A DNA stretch of 10,898 nt from an uncultured Clostridia bacterium (GCA_934778125.1 CAKVOF010000037.1:1-10898), one strand, 5' to 3'; positions 1 through 6,702 are shown, numbered from the stretch's first letter. The notes: generated from the letters alone by a model not told the origin. Numbers and translations: made by a program.

Positions 1-707
1 TAGCCTTTTTGTTCTTGAATTGCCATATGTTTCCCTCTTTGTATAAAAGCTTTAGTTTTTACTTCCTCTGATAAAGCTTCTGTTAAAAAACTGTGTTGAG
101 TGAAGTCACCACCATTTGGTGCAGAGAAGTTTGGGTTACCATTTTGAGTGATGTTATTAACATTGATACCATTTAAGTATCCACGGATTGTACTATTTTG
201 CCAATAATTCACACAAGATTCATTAAGATTAGAAGGAGGATAAAAAGGTATTCCAGATGTGATTATATTAAGCGATAAAAGATTTAGTGTTTCATCAGAA
301 GAGTTTCCTAACGGATTTATAGAAGTTGGTAAATTATCCCAGTTTGTAATCATCCAAGTGATAGGTTCAACCTTAACCCATGCGTAAGTCCCTTTTAGCG
401 GAACAGTTGTAGAATCAGAAAATGGAGTGTTTATGTAAAAATTATTTGATAAAACTCTCACATATTTTTCTTGATTAAACTCATATTCAGGACTATATGA
501 AGGACTACTGTCCTTATAAAAATTTAAATATTCCTTACCTGTTTTTAATAAAACTTTACTTAAATACAACTCTTCTAATCTTTCATTTAATGCATCACCA
601 ACGTAGGTTTTAGGAAATTCACCAAAATCTAACAAGTGAAAACTACTATTGGGGCTAACTGAAAGCTCTTTAATATTCATTTTTGAAATCAAATCACTCT
701 TGCGCAT
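1..707 (-). CDS. DUF6273-like domain protein, C-terminus beyond the window edge
   Basis: This reading frame is open from the ATG at 707 to the edge of the window (235 codons, no stop). I place it in the DUF6273-type family of Firmicutes surface or secreted proteins. The family-like signs are an early FGEFPKTYVGDALNERLEEL stretch, then KYVRVL, then WVKVEPITWMI, then a YWQNSTIRGYLNG block followed by FLTEAL. Function of the domain is not known to me. The chosen ATG has no ribosome binding site (the preceding bases are TATTAAAA) and the protein has no signal peptide. The frame is open upstream to 845, but that extension looks like antisense-style noise to the real gene at 718-939. The upstream gene's stop lies only 10 nt before this ATG, so translation is either coupled or reached by a frameshift. 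The family call rests on recognised motif pattern only. Confidence 0.75.
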   Translation of the reverse strand, partial: MRKSDLISKMNIKELSVSPNSSFHLLDFGEFPKTYVGDALNERLEELYLSKVLLKTGKEYLNFYKDSSPSYSPEYEFNQEKYVRVLSNNFYINTPFSDSTTVPLKGTYAWVKVEPITWMITNWDNLPTSINPLGNSSDETLNLLSLNIITSGIPFYPPSNLNESCVNYWQNSTIRGYLNGINVNNITQNGNPNFSAPNGGDFTQHSFLTEALSEEVKTKAFIQRGKHMAIQEQKG

Positions 708-717
708 TTTTAATATG

Positions 718-939
718 TCAAGACTTAGCAATGGTCGAATTCCAGTATACTCCAAATAATACTCCGAATAATACGATCGTGTGTTCAAGTGCCCATAATC
801 GGTTATTAACATGATCAACAATATCTTCTTTTGATTGAATATAAATTAAATCGGTTGTTTCAAAATTTGTATCAGTATAAATATTTGAATCAGAAACATT
901 TTTTAATTTAGTTGGTGCAATAAAATCATATAACTTCAT
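718..939 (-). CDS. Small protein with C-terminal hydrophobic segment; possible N-terminus of the downstream DUF6273-like protein
   Basis: I do not recognise this 73-residue protein (75 if the ATG at 945 is used). It is a real gene start: a sigma-A promoter lies at 994-1022 and a G-rich ribosome binding site (AAGGGTGGGGG, 946-956) sits 6 nt before the ATG at 939. That spacing is why I prefer 939 over 945, where the site would abut the start codon. The first 50 residues are polar, with acidic patches. The last 20 or so include a hydrophobic run, TIVLFGVLFGVYW, that could be a short membrane segment. The coding sequence for this run holds a 12-bp tandem duplication. It ends in TGA, the only TGA stop seen in the window, 10 nt before the next ATG. 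It could be a separate small membrane protein, or the anchor of a single protein broken by a +1 frame change. Confidence 0.6.
   Translation of the reverse strand: MKLYDFIAPTKLKNVSDSNIYTDTNFETTDLIYIQSKEDIVDHVNNRLWALEHTIVLFGVLFGVYWNSTIAKS
749..772. repeat. 12-bp tandem duplication
   Basis: ACTCCAAATAAT is followed directly by ACTCCGAATAAT, with one mismatch. On the minus strand it encodes the doubled LFGV of the hydrophobic segment. The length is a multiple of three, so by itself it does not disturb the reading frame. Confidence 0.8.
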
Positions 940-993
940 AAACATCCCCCACCCTTGAATGAAATTAATAAGCGCATAAATTTAATTATATAT

Positions 994-1022
994 ATTATAG
1001 TTTATAACACATAAAAAGTCAA
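994..1022 (-). promoter_or_regulatory. Sigma-A promoter for the 939-718 gene
   Basis: TTGACT at 1017-1022 and TATAAT at 994-999 (read on the minus strand) are separated by 17 bp. The predicted start of transcription is near 987, giving a leader of about 45 nt. The promoter lies just downstream of the tsf terminator, so transcription restarts here independently of rpsB-tsf. Confidence 0.85.
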
Positions 1023-1061
1023 TAGCGAATTTTAGTGATAAATTTAAAATGTTACAAATAT

Positions 1062-1089
1062 AAAAAATCGCTATTTCTAGCGATTTTTC
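1062..1089 (-). terminator. Intrinsic terminator of the rpsB-tsf operon
   Basis: An 11-bp perfect inverted repeat (1063-1073 with 1078-1088) around a 4-nt loop has a GC core of TCGCTA. It is followed on the minus strand by a run of T. It starts 9 nt after the tsf stop codon. The A/T-rich arms would let it work in either direction. Confidence 0.85.
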
Positions 1090-1097
1090 TAACATTA

Positions 1098-1742
1098 TTA
1101 TTTTGTTTGATTCATAACTTCTTCAACGAAATTATCTTGACGTTTTTGAAGGCCTTCACCCATTTCAAATCTAGCAAATCTTCTAATTGTAATTTTTTCA
1201 CCAATTGTTAAAACAGCTTCGTTTAATAATTGAGTGATTGTAATGTCTGGATTTTTAACATAATCTTGGTCTAGCAAGCAAATTTCTTTATAAAATTTAT
1301 TTACTCTACCTTCAATCATTTTTTCAACGATTTCAGGTTTTTTGCCTTCGTTTAGGGCTTGAATTCTTAAAATTTCTTTTTCGTGTTCAACAGTTGCCGA
1401 TGGAACTTCTTCACGACTTACATATTCTGGTCTTGCAGCAGCAATATGCATAGCAACATTTTTGCAAAGTTCTTGGAAATTATCGCTTCTTGCAACGAAA
1501 TCAGTTTCACAGTTGATTTCAACTAAAACACCAATTTTTCCGCCCATATGAATATACGAACAAACTGCGCCTTCAGCAGCAATTCTATCTGCTTTTTTAG
1601 CTGCGGCAGCAATTCCTTTCTCTCTTAACCATTCAGATGCTTTGTCGATATCCCCATTAGACTCTGTTAATGCTTTTTTGCAATCAACAACACCGGCACC
1701 AGTTCTTTTTCTTAATTTAACAATATCTTCGGTTGTAAACAT
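1098..1742 (-). CDS. tsf: Elongation factor Ts, short form
   Basis: EF-Ts is the cytoplasmic guanine nucleotide exchange factor that regenerates EF-Tu-GTP. The N-terminal UBA-like domain is at about residues 1-50 (VKLRKRTGAGVVDCKKAL, then the DIDKASEWLREKG helix). The EF-Tu-contacting TDFVARSDNF motif is at 80-89, and the C-terminal module ends with RFEMGEGLQKR near 192-201. At 214 residues it is a compact form: many bacterial EF-Ts proteins are near 290, whereas the Thermus type is about 200. The missing part corresponds to the middle of the core and dimerisation region, not the catalytic motif. It lies 22 nt downstream of rpsB, the usual pairing, and is read from the same promoter. A GAGGGAG ribosome binding site precedes the ATG. 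Its stop is followed directly by the operon terminator. Confidence 0.97.
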   Translation of the reverse strand: MFTTEDIVKLRKRTGAGVVDCKKALTESNGDIDKASEWLREKGIAAAAKKADRIAAEGAVCSYIHMGGKIGVLVEINCETDFVARSDNFQELCKNVAMHIAAARPEYVSREEVPSATVEHEKEILRIQALNEGKKPEIVEKMIEGRVNKFYKEICLLDQDYVKNPDITITQLLNEAVLTIGEKITIRRFARFEMGEGLQKRQDNFVEEVMNQTK

Positions 1743-1764
1743 AGTTTATTTCTCCCTCATAAAA

Positions 1765-2562
1765 TTATTCTGCTTGATTTTCTTCAGAACTAGCTACTTC
1801 ATTTGCAGTTTCTTCGCTAGTTTCAACAACAGCTTCATCATCGCTTGAAGGTGTTCCTTCTTCTTCAGATACTGGAGTTGTTCCTTCTTTTGCTTCTATA
1901 ACCGCATTAGCCATAGCACCAGCTATAAGTGATACCGCTCTAATTGCATCATCATTACCGGGAATGATATAGTCAATTGGTTCTGGATCACAGTTAGTGT
2001 CTAACAATGCAACAATTGGAATATTTAGTGCTTTTGCTTCTTTAACTGCTAAGTGCTCTTTCTTGGTGTCAACAATAAACATAACATCTGGAAGCTTTGT
2101 CATTTCCTTAATACCACCAAGGTTTCTTTCCAACTTTTCCATTTCTGCGCGAAGTTTAATAACTTCTTTCTTAGGAAGAAGATTGAATTCTCCAACTTTT
2201 TCCATTTGTTCTAATTTATTTAATCTCTCGATTCTGCTTCTGATTGTTTTAAAGTTAGTTAAAGTTCCACCTAACCAACGAGAGTTAATATAGAACATTC
2301 CGCATCTTTTAGCTTCATCTTCGATTGCTTTTTGAGCTTGTTTCTTTGTTCCAACGAATAAAATTGTTTTACCTTGACTAGCCATTTCTTTAATGTAATC
2401 ATACGCTTTGTCGATTAAAACAACTGTATCCTCCAAATTAATAATATGGATATCATTTCTGGCTGTGAAAATATATTTAGCCATTTTAGGATTCCATTTT
2501 CTTGTTTGGTGACCAAAGTGAACACCAGCTTCTAATAATTGCTTCATTGAAATTACTGACAT
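1765..2562 (-). CDS. rpsB: 30S ribosomal protein S2 with long acidic tail
   Basis: S2 binds the 30S subunit between head and body and helps recruit S1 or the mRNA. Canonical blocks are visible: LLEAGVHFGHQTRKWNPKM at 9-27, FVGTKKQAQ at 69-77, SRWLGGTLTN at 94-103 and LPDVMFIVD near 157-165. The C-terminal D-P-I-D-Y-I-I-PGNDDAIR signature is near 195-208. The family fold ends near residue 225. Residues 226-265 are a low-complexity acidic extension rich in E, S and T with no basic residues after K225, which is longer than typical. The ATG is preceded by a very strong AAAGGAGGA ribosome binding site. It is the first gene of rpsB-tsf. Confidence 0.98.
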   Translation of the reverse strand: MSVISMKQLLEAGVHFGHQTRKWNPKMAKYIFTARNDIHIINLEDTVVLIDKAYDYIKEMASQGKTILFVGTKKQAQKAIEDEAKRCGMFYINSRWLGGTLTNFKTIRSRIERLNKLEQMEKVGEFNLLPKKEVIKLRAEMEKLERNLGGIKEMTKLPDVMFIVDTKKEHLAVKEAKALNIPIVALLDTNCDPEPIDYIIPGNDDAIRAVSLIAGAMANAVIEAKEGTTPVSEEEGTPSSDDEAVVETSEETANEVASSEENQAE

Positions 2563-2677
2563 TATTTAAATCCTCCTTTGTTTTTTCCTCCCCACTTTTT
2601 TATAACTCTGAATAGCCACAAAATCAACTTGCAACAGCTAACAAATCTAAAATGGGTGCGTAATTCGCTTATAAAGC
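2563..2677 (-). promoter_or_regulatory. Predicted 5' leader of rpsB-tsf
   Basis: From the promoter at 2684-2712 the transcript would have a leader of about 115 nt. It holds small possible stems (GCTT-TAT-AAGC, and TAGC with GCTA across about 20 nt) and two purine-rich ribosome-binding-like stretches, GGGGAGG and AAAGGAGG. A leader this long on a ribosomal protein operon could carry S2-mediated feedback control, but I do not recognise a described leader class. Upstream of the promoter, 2713-2825 is very AT-rich spacer with no gene or clear terminator. Confidence 0.35.
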
Positions 2678-2683
2678 CTATGT

Positions 2684-2712
2684 ATATTATCACAATCAGA
2701 AAAAAAATGCAA
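2684..2712 (-). promoter_or_regulatory. Sigma-A promoter of rpsB-tsf
   Basis: TTGCAT at 2707-2712 and TAATAT at 2684-2689 (minus strand) are spaced by exactly 17 bp. The predicted start is near 2677. An overlapping TATACA at 2681-2686 is an alternative -10 with poorer spacing. Confidence 0.7.
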
Positions 2713-2825
2713 TACATTTAGGCATAATTTTTGATATTTTTTACCTTAATGTATTACACATATTTAGCATTAAATATATTTAAAAATCAATTTATTTAGT
2801 ATCAATGATTAGCATTCAATTTTAT

Positions 2826-2975
2826 GAAAGAATATAAACTCTGTGATGTTTCGTTGTTCACTTTGCTCACAACCCAAGTTGCTAAACGCAACCTCTCGAT
2901 AAATCAAGGTATCACTGTTTTGACTCTGCATCAGTTAATATCAAATGCCACTTCGTGTCGCTTGTATAAACTTTC
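2826..2975 (-). other. Structured, GC-richer intergenic block; candidate small RNA or dispersed repeat
   Basis: This 150-nt block has about 38% G+C by hand count and is flanked by much poorer sequence. Its ends are complementary: GAAAG at 2826-2830 pairs with CTTTC at 2971-2975, and after a 2x2 mismatch TATA pairs with TATA. Read on the minus strand, it holds several hairpins in a row: CACGAAGTG, CTTGA-TTTA-TCGAG, GTTGC-GTTTA-GCAAC and GTTGT with ACAAC. It begins about 12 nt after the rarA stop. A 40-codon frame runs from the ATG at 2931 to a stop at 2809, but it has no ribosome binding site and I do not call it a gene. I cannot match the block to a named RNA family. A mobile-repeat remnant fits as well as a non-coding RNA does. 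Confidence 0.4.
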
Positions 2976-2986
2976 TTGAGTATAAA

Positions 2987-4294
2987 TTAATCCACATTAA
3001 AGAATTTACTTTTTTTTCTTATCAATCCTTTTTCACGCCCATTAGATAATGGCTTATAATAAATGTGGTCTTTGATTTCAGTTGGTAAATATTGTTGCTT
3101 TACATACCCACCATAATTGTGTGGATATTTATATGAGCCAGTTCCATCATTGTAACCAGTTGGATGATTTTTTAAATGATTAGGAACTTTTACATTTGAA
3201 TACTTCACCGCATCTTCTTGAGCCTTACTCATAGCCAAATAAACTGAGTTGCTTTTTTCAGCTTCACATATGTATATGATTGCGTGGCATAGTGTTAAAT
3301 TACATTCAGGCATTCCAAGTTTTTCACAAGAAATAAGTGCATTTGTTGCTATTAATAGTGCATTCGAATCAGCCATTCCAATATCTTCGCTTGCGTGTGC
3401 AATCAATCTGCGAGCTAAAATAAGTGGATCATAACCAGCCAGCAATAATTTTTGTGCATAAAATAATGCTGCATCCGCATCGCTACCACGCAAACTTTTA
3501 CAAAATGCACTTAAAATATCATATGATGTGTTTTCATCCAGAGCAATAATTCCTTTTTGAACACAATCACTTATAACTTCCTTAGTTATAATAATCACAT
3601 CATCAGAATTAGCAGGAGTTGTTTTAAATGCTAATTCTAAAGTGTTTAGCGCATTACGCAAATCACCACAACAAGACCAAATAATATAGTTCATTGCATC
3701 ATTATCAATTGAAACATTATACCTTCCGAGCCCATTTTCTTTATCAGATAATGCGTGATTGATTGCAGACTTGATATCATTAGCATCAAGAGGTTTAAAT
3801 TCGAACACTTTACATCTCGAAACAATTGCTTTTGTCATTGCTATATATGGATTTTCAGTTGTTGAACCAATAAAGGTAATGTAACCTTTTTCGATTGCCT
3901 CAAGCACACAATCAGATTGAGCTTTGCTCCATCTATGACATTCATCTAGTAACAAGAATGTTTGCTTGTTGTATAAGTTTAAGTTTGTTTTTGCTTCTTC
4001 AATTATCGATTTAGCATCCGCAACACCTGATGACACAGCATTTAATTTTCTAAAAATCCCATTGCACGTGTTTGCAATAATATTTGCAAGCGTTGTTTTT
4101 CCCGTTCCAGGTGGTCCGTAAAAAATACAACTACCTAAACTGTTAGATCTTATCGCCCTGCTCAAAAAACTATTTTGAGATATAATATGTTTTTGACCAT
4201 AAAAATTATCAAGAGTTGATGGTCTCATTCTATCTGCAAGTGGCTGTTTAATATTAAAATAAGTTTCATTGTTATAAAATTGATCAGTTTCCAT
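2987..4294 (-). CDS. rarA: RarA/MgsA-type replication-associated AAA+ ATPase
   Basis: This clamp-loader-like AAA+ ATPase acts at stalled replication forks and associates with single-strand DNA-binding protein and the replisome. Seen directly: the family N-terminal PLADRMRPSTLDNFYGQKH, Walker A GPPGTGKT at 60-67, Walker B FLLLDECH at 113-120 (D117, E118), sensor-1-like GSTTENPY at 143-150 and an SRC arginine-finger region. The C-terminal tetramerisation part carries PNHLKNHPTGYNDGTGSYKYPHNY, split here by position but intact. Its 435 residues match the family's usual length. There is no ribosome binding site. Instead a -10 element ends 7 nt before the ATG, so the mRNA is probably leaderless, which also supports this start. 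It is monocistronic as far as I can see. Confidence 0.95.
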   Translation of the reverse strand: METDQFYNNETYFNIKQPLADRMRPSTLDNFYGQKHIISQNSFLSRAIRSNSLGSCIFYGPPGTGKTTLANIIANTCNGIFRKLNAVSSGVADAKSIIEEAKTNLNLYNKQTFLLLDECHRWSKAQSDCVLEAIEKGYITFIGSTTENPYIAMTKAIVSRCKVFEFKPLDANDIKSAINHALSDKENGLGRYNVSIDNDAMNYIIWSCCGDLRNALNTLELAFKTTPANSDDVIIITKEVISDCVQKGIIALDENTSYDILSAFCKSLRGSDADAALFYAQKLLLAGYDPLILARRLIAHASEDIGMADSNALLIATNALISCEKLGMPECNLTLCHAIIYICEAEKSNSVYLAMSKAQEDAVKYSNVKVPNHLKNHPTGYNDGTGSYKYPHNYGGYVKQQYLPTEIKDHIYYKPLSNGREKGLIRKKSKFFNVD

Positions 4295-4301
4295 ACTAAA
4301 T

Positions 4302-4330
4302 ATTATAGCACATATAAAAAATTTTTTAAA
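4302..4330 (-). promoter_or_regulatory. Extended -10 promoter of rarA, implying a leaderless mRNA
   Basis: TGCTATAAT (4302-4310, minus strand) is a perfect extended -10. A weak -35-like TTTAAA lies 17 bp further at 4325-4330. Counting 7 nt from the -10 puts the transcription start at about 4295, next to the A of the ATG at 4294. Confidence 0.7.
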
Positions 4331-4444
4331 CGCTTTTAAATAAATTTATGCAAGCTCTTATGGAAAACTAATCAAATTTTAAACAAAAACCTTAATGTAC
4401 AATTTTGAATAGATAATTTACTAGTTGTATATTTATACACGGAA

Positions 4445-5365
4445 TTAAATAATTATTGAATCAAAATTATAGTACTTTACTCCATTAATTTTTATAACCT
4501 TTTTATTATTAATTTTACATAAAACATAGGATATATTATTAATTGAAATAGAAGCATTATAATTATATGAAAAGTTTTTAAAACTAACACATCTACCATT
4601 TATTTTTATTTTAAGATAAAAAAACAAGTAATAAATTTTAAGAAGATCTAGCTTATTTGATGATAATAGATTATTAATTACAAAATTAAATGCTAAATCG
4701 TTTGTTAAATTATGTTTTATTAGCATTTTAATACAGTTTTCAATTTGATATATATTATTAAATATTATAGAATTTAATAAATTATGATTATTAATTTTTT
4801 TATCAAATATCTTTATGTTATTGACAATATTCATTAGATTTTTGTCAATAGATTTATTATAATTGACATTAGTTATACAATAATTGGTAAAAAATTGTAT
4901 TTTCGTATAATTATTACTATAAATTAAAAATGCATTATTTTTTAATAAAAATCTACAATCATCACTAAGAACTATTTTATATTTCATATTAAATATATCA
5001 ATAAAAAGTATTTTGTTGTTAGACTCAACACAATTAATTATGTTTTTATTAAAAACAATTTTTAGTTTATTATTAAAGCCCGCATCTATAGCAATTAAAT
5101 TTTTAAATTGATTAAAACAAAAAGTAGTTTTGCTTTTTTCATTCGAAAAATTTTTAGCGTATATAAATCTATCATTCATAGCAATGAATTTCAATTTATT
5201 ATTAAATACTATTTTAAAAAAAGGTAAATTGATTTTATTAGAAATCCAACTACTCTTTTTATTAATTTTATATGCATAATTATACATATAAAATTTGCTA
5301 TTTTCAAATAATTCTATTAAAAAATAATCCATTATAAAAACATAAAATATGATATTTAAGTTCAT
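4445..5365 (-). CDS. Orphan protein of unknown function, extremely AT-rich
   Basis: I do not recognise this 306-residue protein. It is dominated by asparagine, lysine, isoleucine and phenylalanine. The DNA is clearly poorer in G+C than its neighbours, with many 60-base lines holding only 4 to 11 G or C. I see no signal peptide and no convincing catalytic motif. The pattern of short hydrophobic strands with repeated NNK or NNI turns, for example KIVFNNKLKFIA and a similar NNKLKIVFNKN about 45 residues later, suggests a beta-rich fold. The C-terminus has a GRCVSFKNFSYNY block. No ribosome binding site precedes the ATG at 5365. An in-frame ATG at 5332 (MDYFLIELF) is a plausible alternative. It lies between the rnpB terminator and rarA, so it needs its own promoter, and I cannot find a clear one. 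A 300-codon frame in AT-rich DNA is unlikely by chance. Confidence 0.65.
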   Translation of the reverse strand: MNLNIIFYVFIMDYFLIELFENSKFYMYNYAYKINKKSSWISNKINLPFFKIVFNNKLKFIAMNDRFIYAKNFSNEKSKTTFCFNQFKNLIAIDAGFNNKLKIVFNKNIINCVESNNKILFIDIFNMKYKIVLSDDCRFLLKNNAFLIYSNNYTKIQFFTNYCITNVNYNKSIDKNLMNIVNNIKIFDKKINNHNLLNSIIFNNIYQIENCIKMLIKHNLTNDLAFNFVINNLLSSNKLDLLKIYYLFFYLKIKINGRCVSFKNFSYNYNASISINNISYVLCKINNKKVIKINGVKYYNFDSIII

Positions 5366-5428
5366 AATTAATTATTTCATATTTCATAAAATAAATAACA
5401 CGTAAATAATAGTTTTGTTTCCAGATAA

Positions 5429-5452
5429 CAAAAAACTCCGCATAAAGCGGAG
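5429..5452 (-). terminator. Intrinsic terminator of rnpB
   Basis: The stem CTCCGC/GCGGAG (5436-5441 with 5447-5452) encloses a 5-nt loop and is followed on the minus strand by six T (5430-5435). It begins right after the 3' end of the RNase P RNA. Confidence 0.93.
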
Positions 5453-5453
5453 C

Positions 5454-5785
5454 TATTAGAATGAAAATAAGCCGAGTTTTGTTTTAGATGATTATCTATC
5501 TAGAATTATTGTTGCCAATAATTTCAAGCGGTGTATGGAGAGACTAGCGAGTAGCGTTAAAACATCTCTCAACCTTGCATCATGTGGAGTTTACAGAACA
5601 AAATAGTCACCTACTTTGCTAGTTGGCTCTTACCCAACTTTTCCACCCTTACACACTAAAGTGTGCGGTTTATTTCTGTTGCACTTGTCTTGAAGTCGCC
5701 TTCACTGGCCGTTAGCCAGCACATTACTCTTTGATGCTCGGACTTTCCTCAAGTGAAAACACTTGCAATCATCTTTTCATCTAAC
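5454..5785 (-). ncRNA. rnpB: RNase P RNA, class A
   Basis: This is the catalytic RNA that cleaves 5' leaders from tRNA precursors together with RnpA. Read on the minus strand, the universal cores are present: GAGGAAAGTCCGAGC (P4 and CR-I) about 45 nt from the 5' end, ACAGAAATAAACCGC in the middle, and ACAAAACTCGGCTTAT near the 3' end, the partner of P4. Helix P1 is formed by TTAGATGAAAA (5774-5784) with TTTTCATTCTAA (5456-5467). P2 is GATGATT with AATCATC and P3 is CAAGTG-TTTT-CACTTG. The GGCTAACGGCC hairpin and the GTAAGGGTGGAAAAGTTGGGTAAGAGCCAAC stretch, given here only as a landmark near 5609-5639, resemble class A rather than Bacillus class B. The ends are estimates from P1, the promoter and the terminator. 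Confidence 0.96.
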
Positions 5786-5791
5786 TCTAGT

Positions 5792-5820
5792 ATTATAACA
5801 CATTAAATTGCTATTTTCAA
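5792..5820 (-). promoter_or_regulatory. Sigma-A promoter of rnpB
   Basis: TTGAAA at 5815-5820 and TATAAT at 5792-5797 (minus strand) have a 17-bp spacer. The predicted start is near 5785, matching the RNA 5' end deduced from P1. Confidence 0.93.
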
Positions 5821-5898
5821 GACATATATTTAAATATTTTAATTCTATATCGCAACAATTCAATCTTTAGATTTTAACACAACCATTGTTGAAATACT

Positions 5899-6597
5899 TT
5901 AAAAATAATCGGAACGTTTCATTTTAGATTGCATAGTCTCTAGTGCTTTCTTTTCTAATCTTGAAATGTAGCTCCTGCTAATTCCAAGTTTTTTAGCAAC
6001 TTCTCTTTGTGTTAATGCAGGCATATCATTTAGTCCATAACGCATACAAATGATAACATATTCTCTTTTTGTTAAATTCTCTTTTAATAATGTATTTAAA
6101 GTTTCACTTAAAATATTGTTTTCAGCAATTTTCGCAACATCATTTTCTTCTGAATAAGCTAGATCAACAACACTAACCTCATTATCTTCATCATCAGAAC
6201 ATAGCACATCTTCTAAACTAATAGTGTTTTTATGTTTTTTGTTTATCCTTATCAACATTAATATTTCATTTTCTATGCATCGTGCTGCATATGTACTAAA
6301 CTGCGTTCCAAAATTAGGCTTATATGTTTCAATGGCTTTAATTAAACCTAAACTTCCAACCCCAATAAAATCATCAGCCTCTCCAGCTTGGTTATATTTT
6401 TTAACAACATGAGCGACCAGCCTCAGGTTATGATGTACAAGTTTTTCTTTGGCCTTTTCATCACCGTTTTTGTATTTTTCCAATAATTCCGTTTCTTCAC
6501 TTGGCTTTAGTGGCTTAGGAAAAGATGAATTATTGTTTATATATGATGTGAAAAACATTAATTTTTGCATAAATGCAACAAAATTTTCGACTACCAT
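5899..6597 (-). CDS. sigK: RNA polymerase sigma-K-like factor with pro-sequence
   Basis: Sigma-K directs late gene expression in the mother cell during sporulation. With the start at 6597 the protein has 232 residues. The N-terminus MVVENFVAFMQKLMFFTSYINNNSSFPKPL resembles the Bacillus pro-sigma-K leader plus mature start (by position: hydrophobic residues 1-18, then YINNNSSFPKPL). Region 2 is at about 54-120 (HHNLRLVAHVVKKY, GLIKAIETYKP, STYAARCIENEILM). Region 4 has the helix-turn-helix TQREVAKKLGISRSYISRLEKKAL at 196-219, noted here by ends T196 and L219. An AAGGTG ribosome binding site lies 6 to 8 nt before the ATG at 6597, so I prefer it to the GTG at 6606. Upstream, TTGAAA-18-TACTAT and an overlapping CATATACATT (6650-6659, sigma-E-like) are possible promoters, both weak. 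The gene is intact, with no skin-like interruption. Confidence 0.93.
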   Translation of the reverse strand: MVVENFVAFMQKLMFFTSYINNNSSFPKPLKPSEETELLEKYKNGDEKAKEKLVHHNLRLVAHVVKKYNQAGEADDFIGVGSLGLIKAIETYKPNFGTQFSTYAARCIENEILMLIRINKKHKNTISLEDVLCSDDEDNEVSVVDLAYSEENDVAKIAENNILSETLNTLLKENLTKREYVIICMRYGLNDMPALTQREVAKKLGISRSYISRLEKKALETMQSKMKRSDYF

Positions 6598-6702
6598 ACA
6601 AAACACCTTAGATTATTTTGTTGAAAAATGTAGAAATTTCAACAATAGTAATGTATATGTTTTAGATGTTTCAATTTTGCTTGTACAAAAAATATTGTGT
6701 AA

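Noticed and set aside
718..720. Reassigned UGA codon (read as Trp or Gly)
   Set aside because: All conserved tryptophans use TGG, and reading through this TGA in frame meets another TGA nine codons later without reaching the DUF6273-like frame.
708..845. Upstream extension of the DUF6273-like frame (possible ATG at 810-812)
   Set aside because: It overlaps the 718-939 gene, which has the promoter and ribosome binding site, and its product is tyrosine-rich shadow sequence.
1642..1848. Plus-strand open frame across the tsf/rpsB junction
   Set aside because: Antisense to tsf and rpsB, no ribosome binding site, low-complexity product; a shadow of the real genes.
1997..2293. Plus-strand 98-codon frame inside rpsB
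   Set aside because: Fully antisense to the strongly conserved S2 coding sequence.
2563..2712. T-box or other known riboswitch in the rpsB leader
   Set aside because: No T-box AGGGTGG core, antiterminator or other known aptamer motif is visible.
2809..2931. 40-codon minus-strand frame in the rarA-rpsB spacer
   Set aside because: No ribosome binding site or promoter, and it runs through hairpin-forming sequence; better explained by the structured block.
3249..3434. Plus-strand frame inside rarA
   Set aside because: Antisense to the C-terminal part of rarA with no initiation signals.
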